Of a stretch of DNA of 64,000 bases, positions 28,437 to 36,318 are shown in pieces. The translations under genes were made by a program, and so were the position numbers. Within the stretch, counting starts at the first letter, position 1, and each line of letters opens with the position of its first letter. The notes under the pieces are model-generated. The model was not told the origin of the DNA. It saw only the letters and a list, made by a program, of their open reading frames with translations, and searched no databases. Location: assembly GCF_004005495.1 (NCBI RefSeq), contig NZ_RZYA01000020.1, positions 99,588 to 163,587 of the forward strand. The letters are read 5' to 3'. Source of the DNA: Streptomyces antnestii (lineage in GTDB: Bacteria > Actinomycetota > Actinomycetes > Streptomycetales > Streptomycetaceae).

Positions 28437-28657
28437 GGCGGTTGCCCCCTGCGGCACTGTTATGGATCGCGGATAGCGACAGCCTATGCGGTTGTACGAC
28501 ACCGGTCACCGGCCCTCCGGTTCCATGACCAGCAGTCACCTCACCGTGACGATGAGCCCACAGTCCCGCGTGTCGTCCGGCCCCAGCTTCCGCACCACCG
28601 GCCCCATTTGGCAGTCTGTCCACGCAACCCGGGGGATTGCAGGAGGGGAAGCACCAC
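28437..28657. promoter_or_regulatory. Divergent promoter region between the two toxin/immunity-like gene pairs
   Basis: A 221-base gap separates the WHH-SUKH gene (minus) from the YwqJ-deaminase gene (plus). It must hold both promoters. AT-richer sequence occurs near 28459-28500 (TTATGG, ATAGCG). I see no strong palindrome and no tRNA or other gene. Confidence 0.5.
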
Positions 28658-29215
28658 ATGCAGAGCAGCACCAAACCGTCATCCGAGACGGCCTCGAAGC
28701 CGGGCACCGAGCACCCGCTCGCCGCCGACGGCCCCTCCGGCGACCCACGCGTCGGCTGGAGCAGCACCGAGGACGCCCCGGCCCCGGCACTCCGCCAGCG
28801 CCGCGACGGCATACTGCCCACGGTCGCCGCCGCCCTCTCCGTCCGCGGCACCACGCTCACCAGCACAGCAGCCCGCGGCGAGCACGCCCCCACCCTCCAC
28901 CCGCTCGTGCAGGACTTCCTCGACACCCTCACGAGCGCCCAGCGCGACCGCTTCACCGGCCGCTGCGCCGAAACGATCCTCATCTCCCGCCACCTCACGG
29001 CCGCCGACGAGGAACGCTCGAAGCGCGCCCGCCGCAAACCCATGACCAACGGCGAAGCCCGCAAAGCGCTCAAAAGCGCCAAACTCACCACCCGCCGCAT
29101 CCGCGAGGACGGCGACCCCCTGCACGGCGGCTTCGCCCGCCCCTGCCGCGCCTGCGCCGCGCTCACCGCCCACTTCGGCGTCCACGTGGTCGACCCGGCC
29201 ACGGACACCGACTGA
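28658..29215 (+). CDS. YwqJ-like deaminase domain protein
   Basis: 185 residues. The first ~45 are disordered. The rest matches the YwqJ-type nucleic acid/nucleotide deaminase: helix HPLVQDFLDTLTSAQRDRF, motif CAE at 103-105 (GRCAETILISRHL) and PCRAC (Cys163, Cys166). Together Cys103, Cys163 and Cys166 could bind zinc, with Glu105 as the proton shuttle. No signal peptide is seen; in polymorphic toxins this domain normally sits at the C-terminus of a large secreted protein, so the free-standing form is notable. I chose the ATG at 28658 because AGGAGGGG lies nine bases upstream. The SUKH-3 gene follows after 54 bases, presumably its immunity partner. Confidence 0.75.
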   Translation: MQSSTKPSSETASKPGTEHPLAADGPSGDPRVGWSSTEDAPAPALRQRRDGILPTVAAALSVRGTTLTSTAARGEHAPTLHPLVQDFLDTLTSAQRDRFTGRCAETILISRHLTAADEERSKRARRKPMTNGEARKALKSAKLTTRRIREDGDPLHGGFARPCRACAALTAHFGVHVVDPATDTD

Positions 29216-29269
29216 CCGTCGCAGCACGCACGACCGCAGGCAGCAGCAGAACAGGACGAGGCCACCCGC

Positions 29270-29752
29270 ATGACCGCCGACCGCAACCGCTTCACCACCC
29301 CCGTCGACACCGCACTGCGCGCCGCCGGCTGGCAGCCCGGACGCTGGGACATCAAACAGGCCGAATTCTGGGCCGACGCCCTGCGCACCCACGTATCCCC
29401 CGCAGGCCACCGCCACAGCGTCTTCCCCGCAGCGGTCGAGGCCTGGGCCGAATTCGGCGGCCTCCACCTCACCCCCCAGGGACCCGGCCGCCAGATAGCA
29501 CCGGCCCAACCGCACCTCGACCCCCTGCACGGCCTCCACATGGCCCGCACCCTCGGCGACCTGGGCCGGGCCCTGGACACCGAGGTCTGCCCCCTGGGCG
29601 CGGAATCCGGCTCGGAAGCACTCCTGGCCATCGACACCGAGGGCCGCGTCTACGCCCTGGACCACAGCGGCGACTGGTACCTGGGCCCGGGCATAGACCA
29701 GGCCCTGGAAACCCTGATCACAGGCACAACACCAACGCGCCTGACGGCATAA
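29270..29752 (+). CDS. SUKH-3 family immunity-like protein
   Basis: 160 residues. The pattern RFTTPVDTALRAAGWQPGR, VFPAAVEAWAEFGGLHL, DPLHGLHMARTLGDLGRALD, CPLGAESGSEALLAIDTEGR and VYALDHSGDWYLG is characteristic of SUKH-3 proteins, which bind and neutralise cognate nuclease or deaminase toxins. The ATG at 29270 has GGACGAGG upstream. It lies 54 bases after the YwqJ-deaminase gene on the same strand, so the two look like a cognate pair. Family assignment is good; partner assignment is by context. Confidence 0.82.
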   Translation: MTADRNRFTTPVDTALRAAGWQPGRWDIKQAEFWADALRTHVSPAGHRHSVFPAAVEAWAEFGGLHLTPQGPGRQIAPAQPHLDPLHGLHMARTLGDLGRALDTEVCPLGAESGSEALLAIDTEGRVYALDHSGDWYLGPGIDQALETLITGTTPTRLTA

Positions 29753-29904
29753 ACCGAGCCCCCCCCCCGGCGATCAGGCGCGTACGAGACGGGAGGGGCC
29801 GTGGCGGGATGTGCGCGCGGAGCCACCAGCACCACGCGCAGGCGGCATGATCTCGCGGAACGAGGCCCCGTAGAACAGCGAGCACGTACATCCCGCCGCG
29901 GCCC

Positions 29905-30009
29905 CGCACCTGAAAAACCGGAGCGCCCCGACCGCCGCCCGCACCCAAGAAACCGAAGCACCCCGACCGCCGCCCGCACCCAAGAAACCGAAGCGCACCG
30001 ACAGGCCAC
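29905..30009. repeat. Three tandem copies of a 35-bp unit
   Basis: Units at 29905-29939, 29940-29974 and 29975-30009 each begin CGCACC and contain AAACCGRAGC. Units 1 and 2 match closely and unit 3 diverges at its end. The 35-base period is not a multiple of three, so it is not a protein repeat. It lies in the 267-base gap between the convergent SUKH-3 and histidine-kinase genes, where I see no gene. Confidence 0.8.
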
Positions 30010-30019
30010 CCCGCACCGG

Positions 30020-31339
30020 CTACCCCGCAGGCAACACCGCGGACACCCGATACCCACCCGCATCAGTGGGCCCGCACACAAAAACGCCGCCGAGCCCGGT
30101 CACCCGCTCCTTCATCCCGACGAGCCCGTTCCCCCCACTGGGCAACCGCACCCCCGCCGCAGAATCCGCATCCGCCGCGGGCGGCTCGTTCTCGACCTGC
30201 ATGGCAATCTCGGACGCGCGATGAGCAAGCCGCACATACGTCTTCGCCCCGGCCGCATGCTTGTGCACGTTGGTCAGCGCTTCCTGAACGACGCGATAGG
30301 CGGTCTGCTCGACGGCAGCAACATACGAAGAAGTCACATCCCCCTCAACAAGCAGCTCAACAACCATCCCCGCGGCCCGAGACTGCCCCACGAGCTCATC
30401 CAGATCCCCCAGACAGGGCCCGTCCTCATCATCGACGGCACGAGACGCGGCAGCGGCAGCAGCCACCCCCACAGCAGCAAGCGGCGCCACGACATCAGAC
30501 TCCCGCACCCGACCGCCACCACCCCCGGCCCGCATCACCCCGAGCATCTCCCGCAGCTCAGTGAGCGCCTGCCGCCCCATATCCCCCACCAGGGCCGCGT
30601 TCTTCACGGCCTTCTCCGGATCCTTACGGGCCACGGCCTGCAAGGCCGCCGCATGCACGACCATCAACGAAACCCGATGCGCGACGACGTCATGCATCTC
30701 GCGGGCGATCCGCGTCCGCTCCTCCCCCCGAGCCCACTCGGCCCGCTCCTCCGCCCGCTCGGCAAGCAGCTGAAGCTCCCGCTCCAGCGAATCGTTCCGC
30801 TCCCGAAGAGACTCCATGAGCCGCCGCCGAGCCCCTACATACAGCCCCAGCAACAACGGCGGAGCGGTAACCCCCAACGACGTCGTAATGGCGACGAACG
30901 GAACGAACCAGCCCCCCACCCGCACCAGACCGCCGTGCCCCATGTCCCGCTGGGCCTGCACCACGGCCACGATCAGCGTGCCGAGGAACGACATCCCGGC
31001 GAGCGCCCCGATGATCCGCCGGGGCATCTCGGACGCGGCCAGCGTGTAGAGGCCCACCACACCCAGCAGCACACCCATCTGGGCCGGGGTCACGGCGACG
31101 CCGACGAGCACCACCGCGATGGGCCACCGCCGCCGCAACACAAGCGCGAACCCGGCGAGCACCCCGAAAACGACCCCCACGGCCACCGGCACCCCGGCAT
31201 CCCGCGCGAACCGAACCCCCTCCACCCCGCACTCGACCGCCGAAGCGACCGCAAGTCCCCCGTCGAGCGCGGCACTACGCCAACGCCCCCACCACCACGG
31301 CCCCCCGGCCGTCCGGTGCGTTTCCCCCGTCGTGGTCAT
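30020..31339 (-). CDS. Orphan sensor histidine kinase (NarL/DesK-type, HisKA_3)
   Basis: 439 residues. Four to five N-terminal membrane helices (about 25-160, for example MGVLLGVVGLYTLAA) are followed by a coiled linker (RLMESLRERNDSLERELQLL). The HisKA_3 phosphoacceptor region is RIAREMHDVVAHRVSLMV, the N box is VVQEALTNVHKHA and the G box is GGNGLVGMKERV near the C-terminus. No response-regulator gene is adjacent; the two LuxR-type regulators in the window are 12-20 kb away. The ATG at 31339 begins MTTTGETHRT. Synonymous codons ending in T are more frequent than in neighbouring core genes. The signal is unknown. Confidence 0.9.
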   Translation of the reverse strand: MTTTGETHRTAGGPWWWGRWRSAALDGGLAVASAVECGVEGVRFARDAGVPVAVGVVFGVLAGFALVLRRRWPIAVVLVGVAVTPAQMGVLLGVVGLYTLAASEMPRRIIGALAGMSFLGTLIVAVVQAQRDMGHGGLVRVGGWFVPFVAITTSLGVTAPPLLLGLYVGARRRLMESLRERNDSLERELQLLAERAEERAEWARGEERTRIAREMHDVVAHRVSLMVVHAAALQAVARKDPEKAVKNAALVGDMGRQALTELREMLGVMRAGGGGGRVRESDVVAPLAAVGVAAAAAASRAVDDEDGPCLGDLDELVGQSRAAGMVVELLVEGDVTSSYVAAVEQTAYRVVQEALTNVHKHAAGAKTYVRLAHRASEIAMQVENEPPAADADSAAGVRLPSGGNGLVGMKERVTGLGGVFVCGPTDAGGYRVSAVLPAG

Positions 31340-31500
31340 ACCGCCCAGCCTACGGGCGCGGGGTGCCCCGTTTCCGGTGACTTTCCACGCCGATCTCCGT
31401 CGGCGACCCCAAGTACCGTCGCACCGAGGCCTCCCCGTACGGCATAGTGTTGGTGGCCCGGCCGACAGCCTGACGAAATGTCCGACTCCGGCCGCTTCCA

Positions 31501-31572
31501 TCCCCCGTGGTGTAATTGGCAGCACTGTGGCTTTTGGTGCCATCTGTCCGGGTTCGAGTCCTGGCGGGGGAG
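31501..31572 (+). tRNA. tRNA-Gln (anticodon UUG)
   Basis: A 72-base cloverleaf. Acceptor arms TCCCCCG (31501-31507) and CGGGGGA (31565-31571) pair fully, with discriminator G. The anticodon stem is GTGGC/GCCAT with loop TTTTGGT, giving anticodon TTG at 31534-31536. The T arm is CCGGG TTCGAGT CCTGG. CCA is not encoded. It lies between the histidine kinase and glmU. Confidence 0.96.
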
Positions 31573-31599
31573 CTCACCTTGTAACGCGGCCCGAATGCC

Positions 31600-31621
31600 G
31601 GCCCGACCAGTCGGTCGGGCC
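31600..31621 (+). terminator. Hairpin downstream of tRNA-Gln
   Basis: Perfect 9-base inverted repeat GGCCCGACC / GGTCGGGCC with a 4-base loop, 27 bases after the tRNA, followed by an AT-richer tail (ACTTATTT). It probably ends the tRNA transcript ahead of glmU. Confidence 0.7.
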
Positions 31622-31700
31622 CCGCACTTATTTCCGCCCCACAACCCCCCGGTATCCTGCGGATGTCCCCCCATGTCATCCGAAGCCGAAGGGCACACCC

Positions 31701-33152
31701 GTGAGCGCCAATAGCCCGGCCGCCGCCGTCGTCGTTCTTGCAGCGGGTGAGGGCACCCGTATGAAGTCGGCCACACCGAAAGTCCTGCACGAGATCAGTG
31801 GCCGGTCGCTCGTCGGGCATGTGCTCGCCGCCGCGCGGGAGTTGAACCCGGAGAACCTCGTCGTCGTCGTAGGTCACGAGCGCGAGCGGGTCCGTGAGCA
31901 CCTCGCCGCGATCGACCCCGAGACGCGTACCGCCGTGCAGGAGCAGCAGAACGGCACGGGGCACGCGGTGCGGATGGGGCTCGAGGAGCTGGGCGGCCAG
32001 GTCAGCGGGACGGTGATCGTCGTCTGTGGCGACACCCCGCTGCTGACGGGCGAGACGCTGAAGAACCTCTCGGCGACGCACTCCGCCGACGGCAACGCGG
32101 TGACGGTGCTGACGGCCGAGGTTCCGGATGCGACGGGTTACGGCCGGATCGTGCGGGACGAGGCCACCGGCGCCGTGACGGCGATCGTCGAACACAAGGA
32201 CGCGAGTGAGGCGCAGCGGGCGATCCGGGAGATCAACTCGGGTGTGTTCGCGTTCGACGGTGAGCTGCTGGCGGACGCGCTCGGCAAGGTGCGCACGGAC
32301 AACAGCCAGGGCGAGGAGTACCTGACGGACGTCCTCGGCATCCTGCGTGAGGCGGGTCACCGCGTGGGCGCGGCCGTCGCCGCGGACCACCGTGAGATCG
32401 CGGGGATCAACAACCGCGTCCAGCTGTCCGAGGCGCGCCGCACGCTGAACGACCGGCTCCTGGAGCGGGCGATGCTCGCGGGCGTGACGGTCGTCGACCC
32501 CGCGTCGACGTGGATCGACGTGACGGTGAGTTTCGAGCGGGACGCTCTCGTGCACCCGGGCACGCAGCTGCTCGGCGCGACGCACCTGGGCGAGGGTGCC
32601 GAAGTCGGCCCGAACACGCGCCTGAAGGACACGAGGGTCGGTGCGGGGGCGCGGGTCGACAACACGGTGGCGGACAGCGCCGAGGTGGGCCCGCAGGCGT
32701 CCGTGGGCCCCTTCGCGTACCTCCGCCCCGGCACGCGCCTCGGCGTGAAGTCCAAGATCGGTACGTACGTGGAGACGAAGAACGCGACGATCGGCGAGGG
32801 CACGAAGGTCCCGCACCTCTCCTACGTCGGTGACGCGACGATCGGCGATTTCACCAACATCGGTGCGGCGAGCGTCTTCGTGAACTACGACGGCAAGGAC
32901 AAGCACCACTCGACGATCGGATCGCATTGCCGGACCGGTTCGGACAACATGTTTGTGGCTCCTGTCACGGTCGGGGACGGTGCTTACACCGCCGCAGGCT
33001 CGGTGATCACGAAGGACGTACCGGCCGGTTCGCTGGCCGTGGCCCGTGGCCAGCAGCGGAATATCGAGGGTTGGGTGGCTCGTAAGCGTCCGGGGAGCGC
33101 GGCCGCGAAGGCGGCTGAGGAGGCGTCCCGGGAGGCCGGCAGCGAAGGCTGA
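31701..33152 (+). CDS. glmU: Bifunctional N-acetylglucosamine-1-phosphate uridyltransferase/acetyltransferase
   Basis: Makes UDP-GlcNAc for peptidoglycan from glucosamine-1-phosphate, acetyl-CoA and UTP. 483 residues. The N-terminal pyrophosphorylase has VVLAAGEGTRMKSATPKVLH, the QQNGTGHAV motif and VCGDTPLL. The C-terminal left-handed beta-helix acetyltransferase shows hexapeptide repeats (LGEGAEVGPNTRLKDTRVG onward) and the conserved FVNYDGKDKHHSTIG with the catalytic His. The GTG at 31701 has CGAAGGG upstream. It is followed by prs after 119 bases, the usual glmU-prs-rplY-pth order. Confidence 0.98.
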   Translation: MSANSPAAAVVVLAAGEGTRMKSATPKVLHEISGRSLVGHVLAAARELNPENLVVVVGHERERVREHLAAIDPETRTAVQEQQNGTGHAVRMGLEELGGQVSGTVIVVCGDTPLLTGETLKNLSATHSADGNAVTVLTAEVPDATGYGRIVRDEATGAVTAIVEHKDASEAQRAIREINSGVFAFDGELLADALGKVRTDNSQGEEYLTDVLGILREAGHRVGAAVAADHREIAGINNRVQLSEARRTLNDRLLERAMLAGVTVVDPASTWIDVTVSFERDALVHPGTQLLGATHLGEGAEVGPNTRLKDTRVGAGARVDNTVADSAEVGPQASVGPFAYLRPGTRLGVKSKIGTYVETKNATIGEGTKVPHLSYVGDATIGDFTNIGAASVFVNYDGKDKHHSTIGSHCRTGSDNMFVAPVTVGDGAYTAAGSVITKDVPAGSLAVARGQQRNIEGWVARKRPGSAAAKAAEEASREAGSEG

Positions 33153-33271
33153 CCGGAAACAGGTGCCCCCGACACGGCGTACCGTGATAGGTGCACACGA
33201 TTCGGCTGCCTCGCTGCTAATGGGACGAGCGGGCGCAGCGGCGGAAGAACGCGTCTGAGGAGACAAGTGCT

Positions 33272-34249
33272 GTGACCGGGATCAAGACGACCGGCGAGAA
33301 GAAGCTGATGCTCTTCTCCGGCCGCGCCCACCCCGAGCTTGCCGAGGAGGTCGCGCACCAGCTCGGTGTCGGGATCGTTCCGACCAAGGCATTCGATTTC
33401 GCCAATGGCGAGATCTACGTTCGCTACCAGGAGTCCGCTCGCGGCGCCGACTGCTTTCTGATCCAGAGCCACACGGCTCCGATCAATAAGTGGATCATGG
33501 AGCAGCTGATCATGATCGACGCGCTGAAGCGCGCGTCGGCCCGCTCCATCACGGTGATCGTGCCGTTCTACGGTTACGCCCGTCAGGACAAGAAGCACCG
33601 CGGACGTGAACCGATCTCGGCGCGTCTGGTGGCCGACCTGATGAAGACGGCCGGTGCGGACCGCATTCTGACGGTGGACCTGCACACGGACCAGATCCAG
33701 GGCTTCTTCGACGGCCCGGTGGACCACCTGTTCGCGCTGCCGATCCTGGCGGACTACGTGGGTGCGAAGGTCGACCGCGACAAGCTGACCGTCGTCTCCC
33801 CGGACGCCGGCCGCGTGCGCGTCGCCGACCGCTGGTGCGACCGTCTGGGCGCGCCGCTGGCGATCGTCCACAAGCGCCGTGACAAGGACGTCGCGAACCA
33901 GGTCACCGTGCACGAGGTGGTCGGTGACGTGAAGGGCCGCGTCTGTGTCCTGGTCGACGACATGATCGACACGGGTGGCACGATCTGCGCCGCCGCGGAC
34001 GCGCTGTTCGCGCACGGTGCGGAGGACGTCATCGTGACGGCGACGCACGGTGTGCTCTCGGGCCCCGCCGCGGACCGGCTGAAGAACTCGAAGGTGAGCG
34101 AGTTCGTGTTCACGGACACGCTGCCGACGCCGGGCGAGCTGGAGCTGGACAAGATCACGGTGCTGTCGATCGCGCCGACGATCGCGCGCGCGGTGCGTGA
34201 GGTCTTCGAGGACGGTTCGGTGACGAGCCTCTTCGAGGAGCAGGCGTAA
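33272..34249 (+). CDS. prs: Ribose-phosphate pyrophosphokinase (PRPP synthetase)
   Basis: Converts ribose-5-phosphate and ATP to PRPP for nucleotide, His and Trp synthesis. 325 residues. The family motifs are FSGRAHPELAEEVAHQLGV, the flexible catalytic loop region YARQDKKHRGREPIS, and the PRPP-binding motif VCVLVDDMIDTGGTI. The GTG at 33272 has GAGGAG nine bases upstream. Downstream of glmU; a separate promoter-like -10 precedes rplY. Confidence 0.98.
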   Translation: MTGIKTTGEKKLMLFSGRAHPELAEEVAHQLGVGIVPTKAFDFANGEIYVRYQESARGADCFLIQSHTAPINKWIMEQLIMIDALKRASARSITVIVPFYGYARQDKKHRGREPISARLVADLMKTAGADRILTVDLHTDQIQGFFDGPVDHLFALPILADYVGAKVDRDKLTVVSPDAGRVRVADRWCDRLGAPLAIVHKRRDKDVANQVTVHEVVGDVKGRVCVLVDDMIDTGGTICAAADALFAHGAEDVIVTATHGVLSGPAADRLKNSKVSEFVFTDTLPTPGELELDKITVLSIAPTIARAVREVFEDGSVTSLFEEQA

Positions 34250-34317
34250 CCACGCAGGCGTCACCACACGGGCGCAACCACGCAGGCATCGCCACGCCCG
34301 CGCTCGTATAGATCAAT

Positions 34318-34346
34318 TTTGGGGCGGCCTCCCCGCCGGGTAGACT
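34318..34346 (+). promoter_or_regulatory. Predicted promoter of the rplY leader
   Basis: A good -10 hexamer TAGACT (34341-34346) sits 17 bases after a weak -35 TTTGGG (34318-34323). Transcription from about 34353 would give a ~130-base leader before the L25 start at 34486. That leader contains GC-rich complementary stretches and could be regulatory. Confidence 0.45.
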
Positions 34347-34485
34347 CACGGAGTTGCTCGGCGAGGGAGGCCGCTCTCATTTCCGTTCGGAAGTGGTGGC
34401 GGCGGTCCGTTATCGACGCGCTCTTCGTAGCAGGCCCGTTCGTGGCCGGGTGACCACCTTCCCCAGATTTCTACGAGGAGTGCAC

Positions 34486-35073
34486 ATGTCCGAGGTCAAG
34501 CTCGCCGCCGACGTCCGTTCCGAGTTCGGCAAGGGTGCCGCGCGCGCCATCCGCCGTGAGAACAAGGTTCCCGGTGTCATCTACGGTCACGGCACCGAGC
34601 CGGTCCACGTGACCCTGCCGGGCCACGAGCTGCTGCTCGCGCTCCGTACCCCGAACGTCCTGCTGTCCCTGGACATCGACGGCAAGAACGAGCTGGCGAT
34701 CCCGAAGGCCGTCCAGCGTGACGCCATCAAGGGCTACCTGGTCCACGTCGACCTGCTGCTCGTCAAGAAGGGCGAGAAGGTCACGGTCGAGGTCGCGGTC
34801 GAGACCGAGGGCGACCTGGCCCCGGGCAGCTTCCTCGTCGAGAACGTGCTGAACACGCTGTCGGTCGAGACCGAGGCCACGCACATCCCGACCTCCGTCA
34901 CCGTGTCGATCGCGGGCCTCGAGGCCGGCGACGCCATCCACGCGAAGGACGTCAAGCTGCCGGCCGGCACCACCCTGGTGACCGACCCCGAGGCCGCCGT
35001 CATCCAGATCCTGGCCGCGCAGGCCGAGGAGCCCGCCGCTGAGGGTGCCGAGGCCGAGGGCGCCGAGGCCTGA
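34486..35073 (+). CDS. rplY: 50S ribosomal protein L25/general stress protein Ctc
   Basis: 195-residue two-domain L25 (CTC form) that binds 5S rRNA. The N-terminal L25 domain (EVKLAADVRSEFGKGAARAI, KVPGVIYGHGTEPVHV) is followed by the TL5-type C-terminal beta domain (EGDLAPGSFLVENVLNTL onward) and an acidic Ala/Glu tail. The ATG at 34486 has GAGGAG upstream in CTACGAGGAGTGCAC. It is followed by a very strong terminator and then pth. Confidence 0.97.
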   Translation: MSEVKLAADVRSEFGKGAARAIRRENKVPGVIYGHGTEPVHVTLPGHELLLALRTPNVLLSLDIDGKNELAIPKAVQRDAIKGYLVHVDLLLVKKGEKVTVEVAVETEGDLAPGSFLVENVLNTLSVETEATHIPTSVTVSIAGLEAGDAIHAKDVKLPAGTTLVTDPEAAVIQILAAQAEEPAAEGAEAEGAEA

Positions 35074-35090
35074 GCCGTACGCTCTGCTTG

Positions 35091-35130
35091 ACGGGGTGGC
35101 GGGCCACTGCGGCCCGCCACCCCGTTTTTT
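35091..35130 (+). terminator. Strong intrinsic terminator after rplY
   Basis: A 15-base stem (35091-35105 with 35111-35125), 5-base loop ACTGC, followed by a run of six T. It is the only classical U-tract terminator noted here. It separates rplY from pth, so pth likely has its own promoter or depends on read-through. Confidence 0.92.
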
Positions 35131-35159
35131 GTTGCCCTACGTGAGGAGACGCGGTCCCG

Positions 35160-35756
35160 ATGACGACCGATGCCACTGCCCCCTGGCTCATCGTGGGTCT
35201 CGGCAACCCCGGGCCCGAGTACGCGATGAACCGCCACAACGTGGGTTTCATGGTGGCCGACCTGCTCGCGGAGCGGATCGGTGGCAAGTTCAAGCGGGCG
35301 GGCAAGGCGCAGGCGCAGGTTCTGGAGGGGCGGATCGGTGCGCCGGGTCCGCAGAACCGCCGGGTGATCCTGGCGAAGCCGATGTCGTTCATGAACGTGT
35401 CGGGGGGCCCGGTGACGGGTCTGCGTGACTTCTACAAGGTGCCGGTCGGCAACATCGTGGCGATCCATGACGAGCTGGACATCGACTACGGGACGATGCG
35501 GCTGAAGCTGGGCGGCGGCGACAACGGGCACAACGGTCTGAAGTCGATCACCAAGTCGCTGGGTCCCGACTACCACCGGGTGCGGTTCGGGATCGGGCGT
35601 CCGCCGGGGCGGATGCAGGTCGCGGACTTCGTGCTCAAGGATTTCTCGTCCACGGAGCGCAAGGAGCTCGACTACCTGGTGGACCGGGCGGCGGACTCGG
35701 TGGAGTGCCTGGTCACGGAGGGCCTGGAACGGGCGCAGAGCGCGTACAACTCCTGA
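35160..35756 (+). CDS. pth: Peptidyl-tRNA hydrolase
   Basis: Recycles peptidyl-tRNA released from stalled ribosomes. 198 residues with family motifs WLIVGLGNPGPEYAMNRHNVGF (catalytic His in RHN), LAKPMSFMNVSGGPV and IHDELDIDYGTMRLKLGGGD followed by NGHNGLKSI. The ATG at 35160 has GAGGAG upstream. It begins just after the rplY terminator. Confidence 0.98.
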   Translation: MTTDATAPWLIVGLGNPGPEYAMNRHNVGFMVADLLAERIGGKFKRAGKAQAQVLEGRIGAPGPQNRRVILAKPMSFMNVSGGPVTGLRDFYKVPVGNIVAIHDELDIDYGTMRLKLGGGDNGHNGLKSITKSLGPDYHRVRFGIGRPPGRMQVADFVLKDFSSTERKELDYLVDRAADSVECLVTEGLERAQSAYNS

Positions 35757-35822
35757 ATGACCCCCGCCCCCTGCCAGCTCTTCTGTTGACTCTTCGCGGG
35801 GTCATGGCCAAAGATCGCCGCC

Positions 35823-36278
35823 ATGCTTTCGTTCACCCGGCAGGCCGGCACGGTATTGCTCGTCGCGCTGATCCTCGTCGCGGGCGTCTGGGCGTCCTGG
35901 GGGTCGGCGCAGCACGTGATGCTCACCAAGGGCCGTGAGCGCGGCACGATGACGGTGACCCGGTGCGCCGACAGCACGTGCACGGGCTCCTACGCTCCCC
36001 TGTCGCCGGGTTCGCGGCCCCGCGCCCGTGTCGTCATCGACCGGTCGATCGCGGAGAAGAAGGGCACCCGCGTCCCGGTGGTGGTGAAGCCCGGCACGCG
36101 CGAGGTGGTGCGCGCGGGCGCACCGGGCTTCTTCCACGCATGGGTCCCCCTGGGCGGCGCACTCCTGCTGACGGCGGTGGTGATCGCGGGAGGCCTGCAG
36201 CGCAAGCGGCTCGCGTGGGTCTCGGCAGGCGCCGGCGGGCTGCTCCTGACGGCAGCATTCGTCACGGTCACGTTCTGA
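35823..36278 (+). CDS. Two-helix membrane protein, function unknown
   Basis: 151 residues, not recognised. An N-terminal helix (GTVLLVALILVAGVWASWG) is followed by an ~80-residue extracytoplasmic part with one Cys pair (RCADSTCTG) and two C-terminal helices (WVPLGGALLLTAVVIAGG, AWVSAGAGGLLLTAAFVTV). The ATG at 35823 opens MLSFTRQAG. It is followed after 40 bases by a sortase-substrate gene on the same strand. Cell-envelope role inferred. Confidence 0.8.
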   Translation: MLSFTRQAGTVLLVALILVAGVWASWGSAQHVMLTKGRERGTMTVTRCADSTCTGSYAPLSPGSRPRARVVIDRSIAEKKGTRVPVVVKPGTREVVRAGAPGFFHAWVPLGGALLLTAVVIAGGLQRKRLAWVSAGAGGLLLTAAFVTVTF

Positions 36279-36318
36279 AGGACCGTTCCCCTGCCGGGGT
36301 TTCTCTGATGGACTGCCC

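Noticed and set aside
29905..30009. CRISPR array
   Set aside because: Repeats are directly tandem with no spacers, only three units, and no cas genes in the window.
34354..34485. N-terminally extended L25 start at 34354
   Set aside because: The extension lacks L25 similarity; the ATG at 34486 has GAGGAG and the normal N-terminus.
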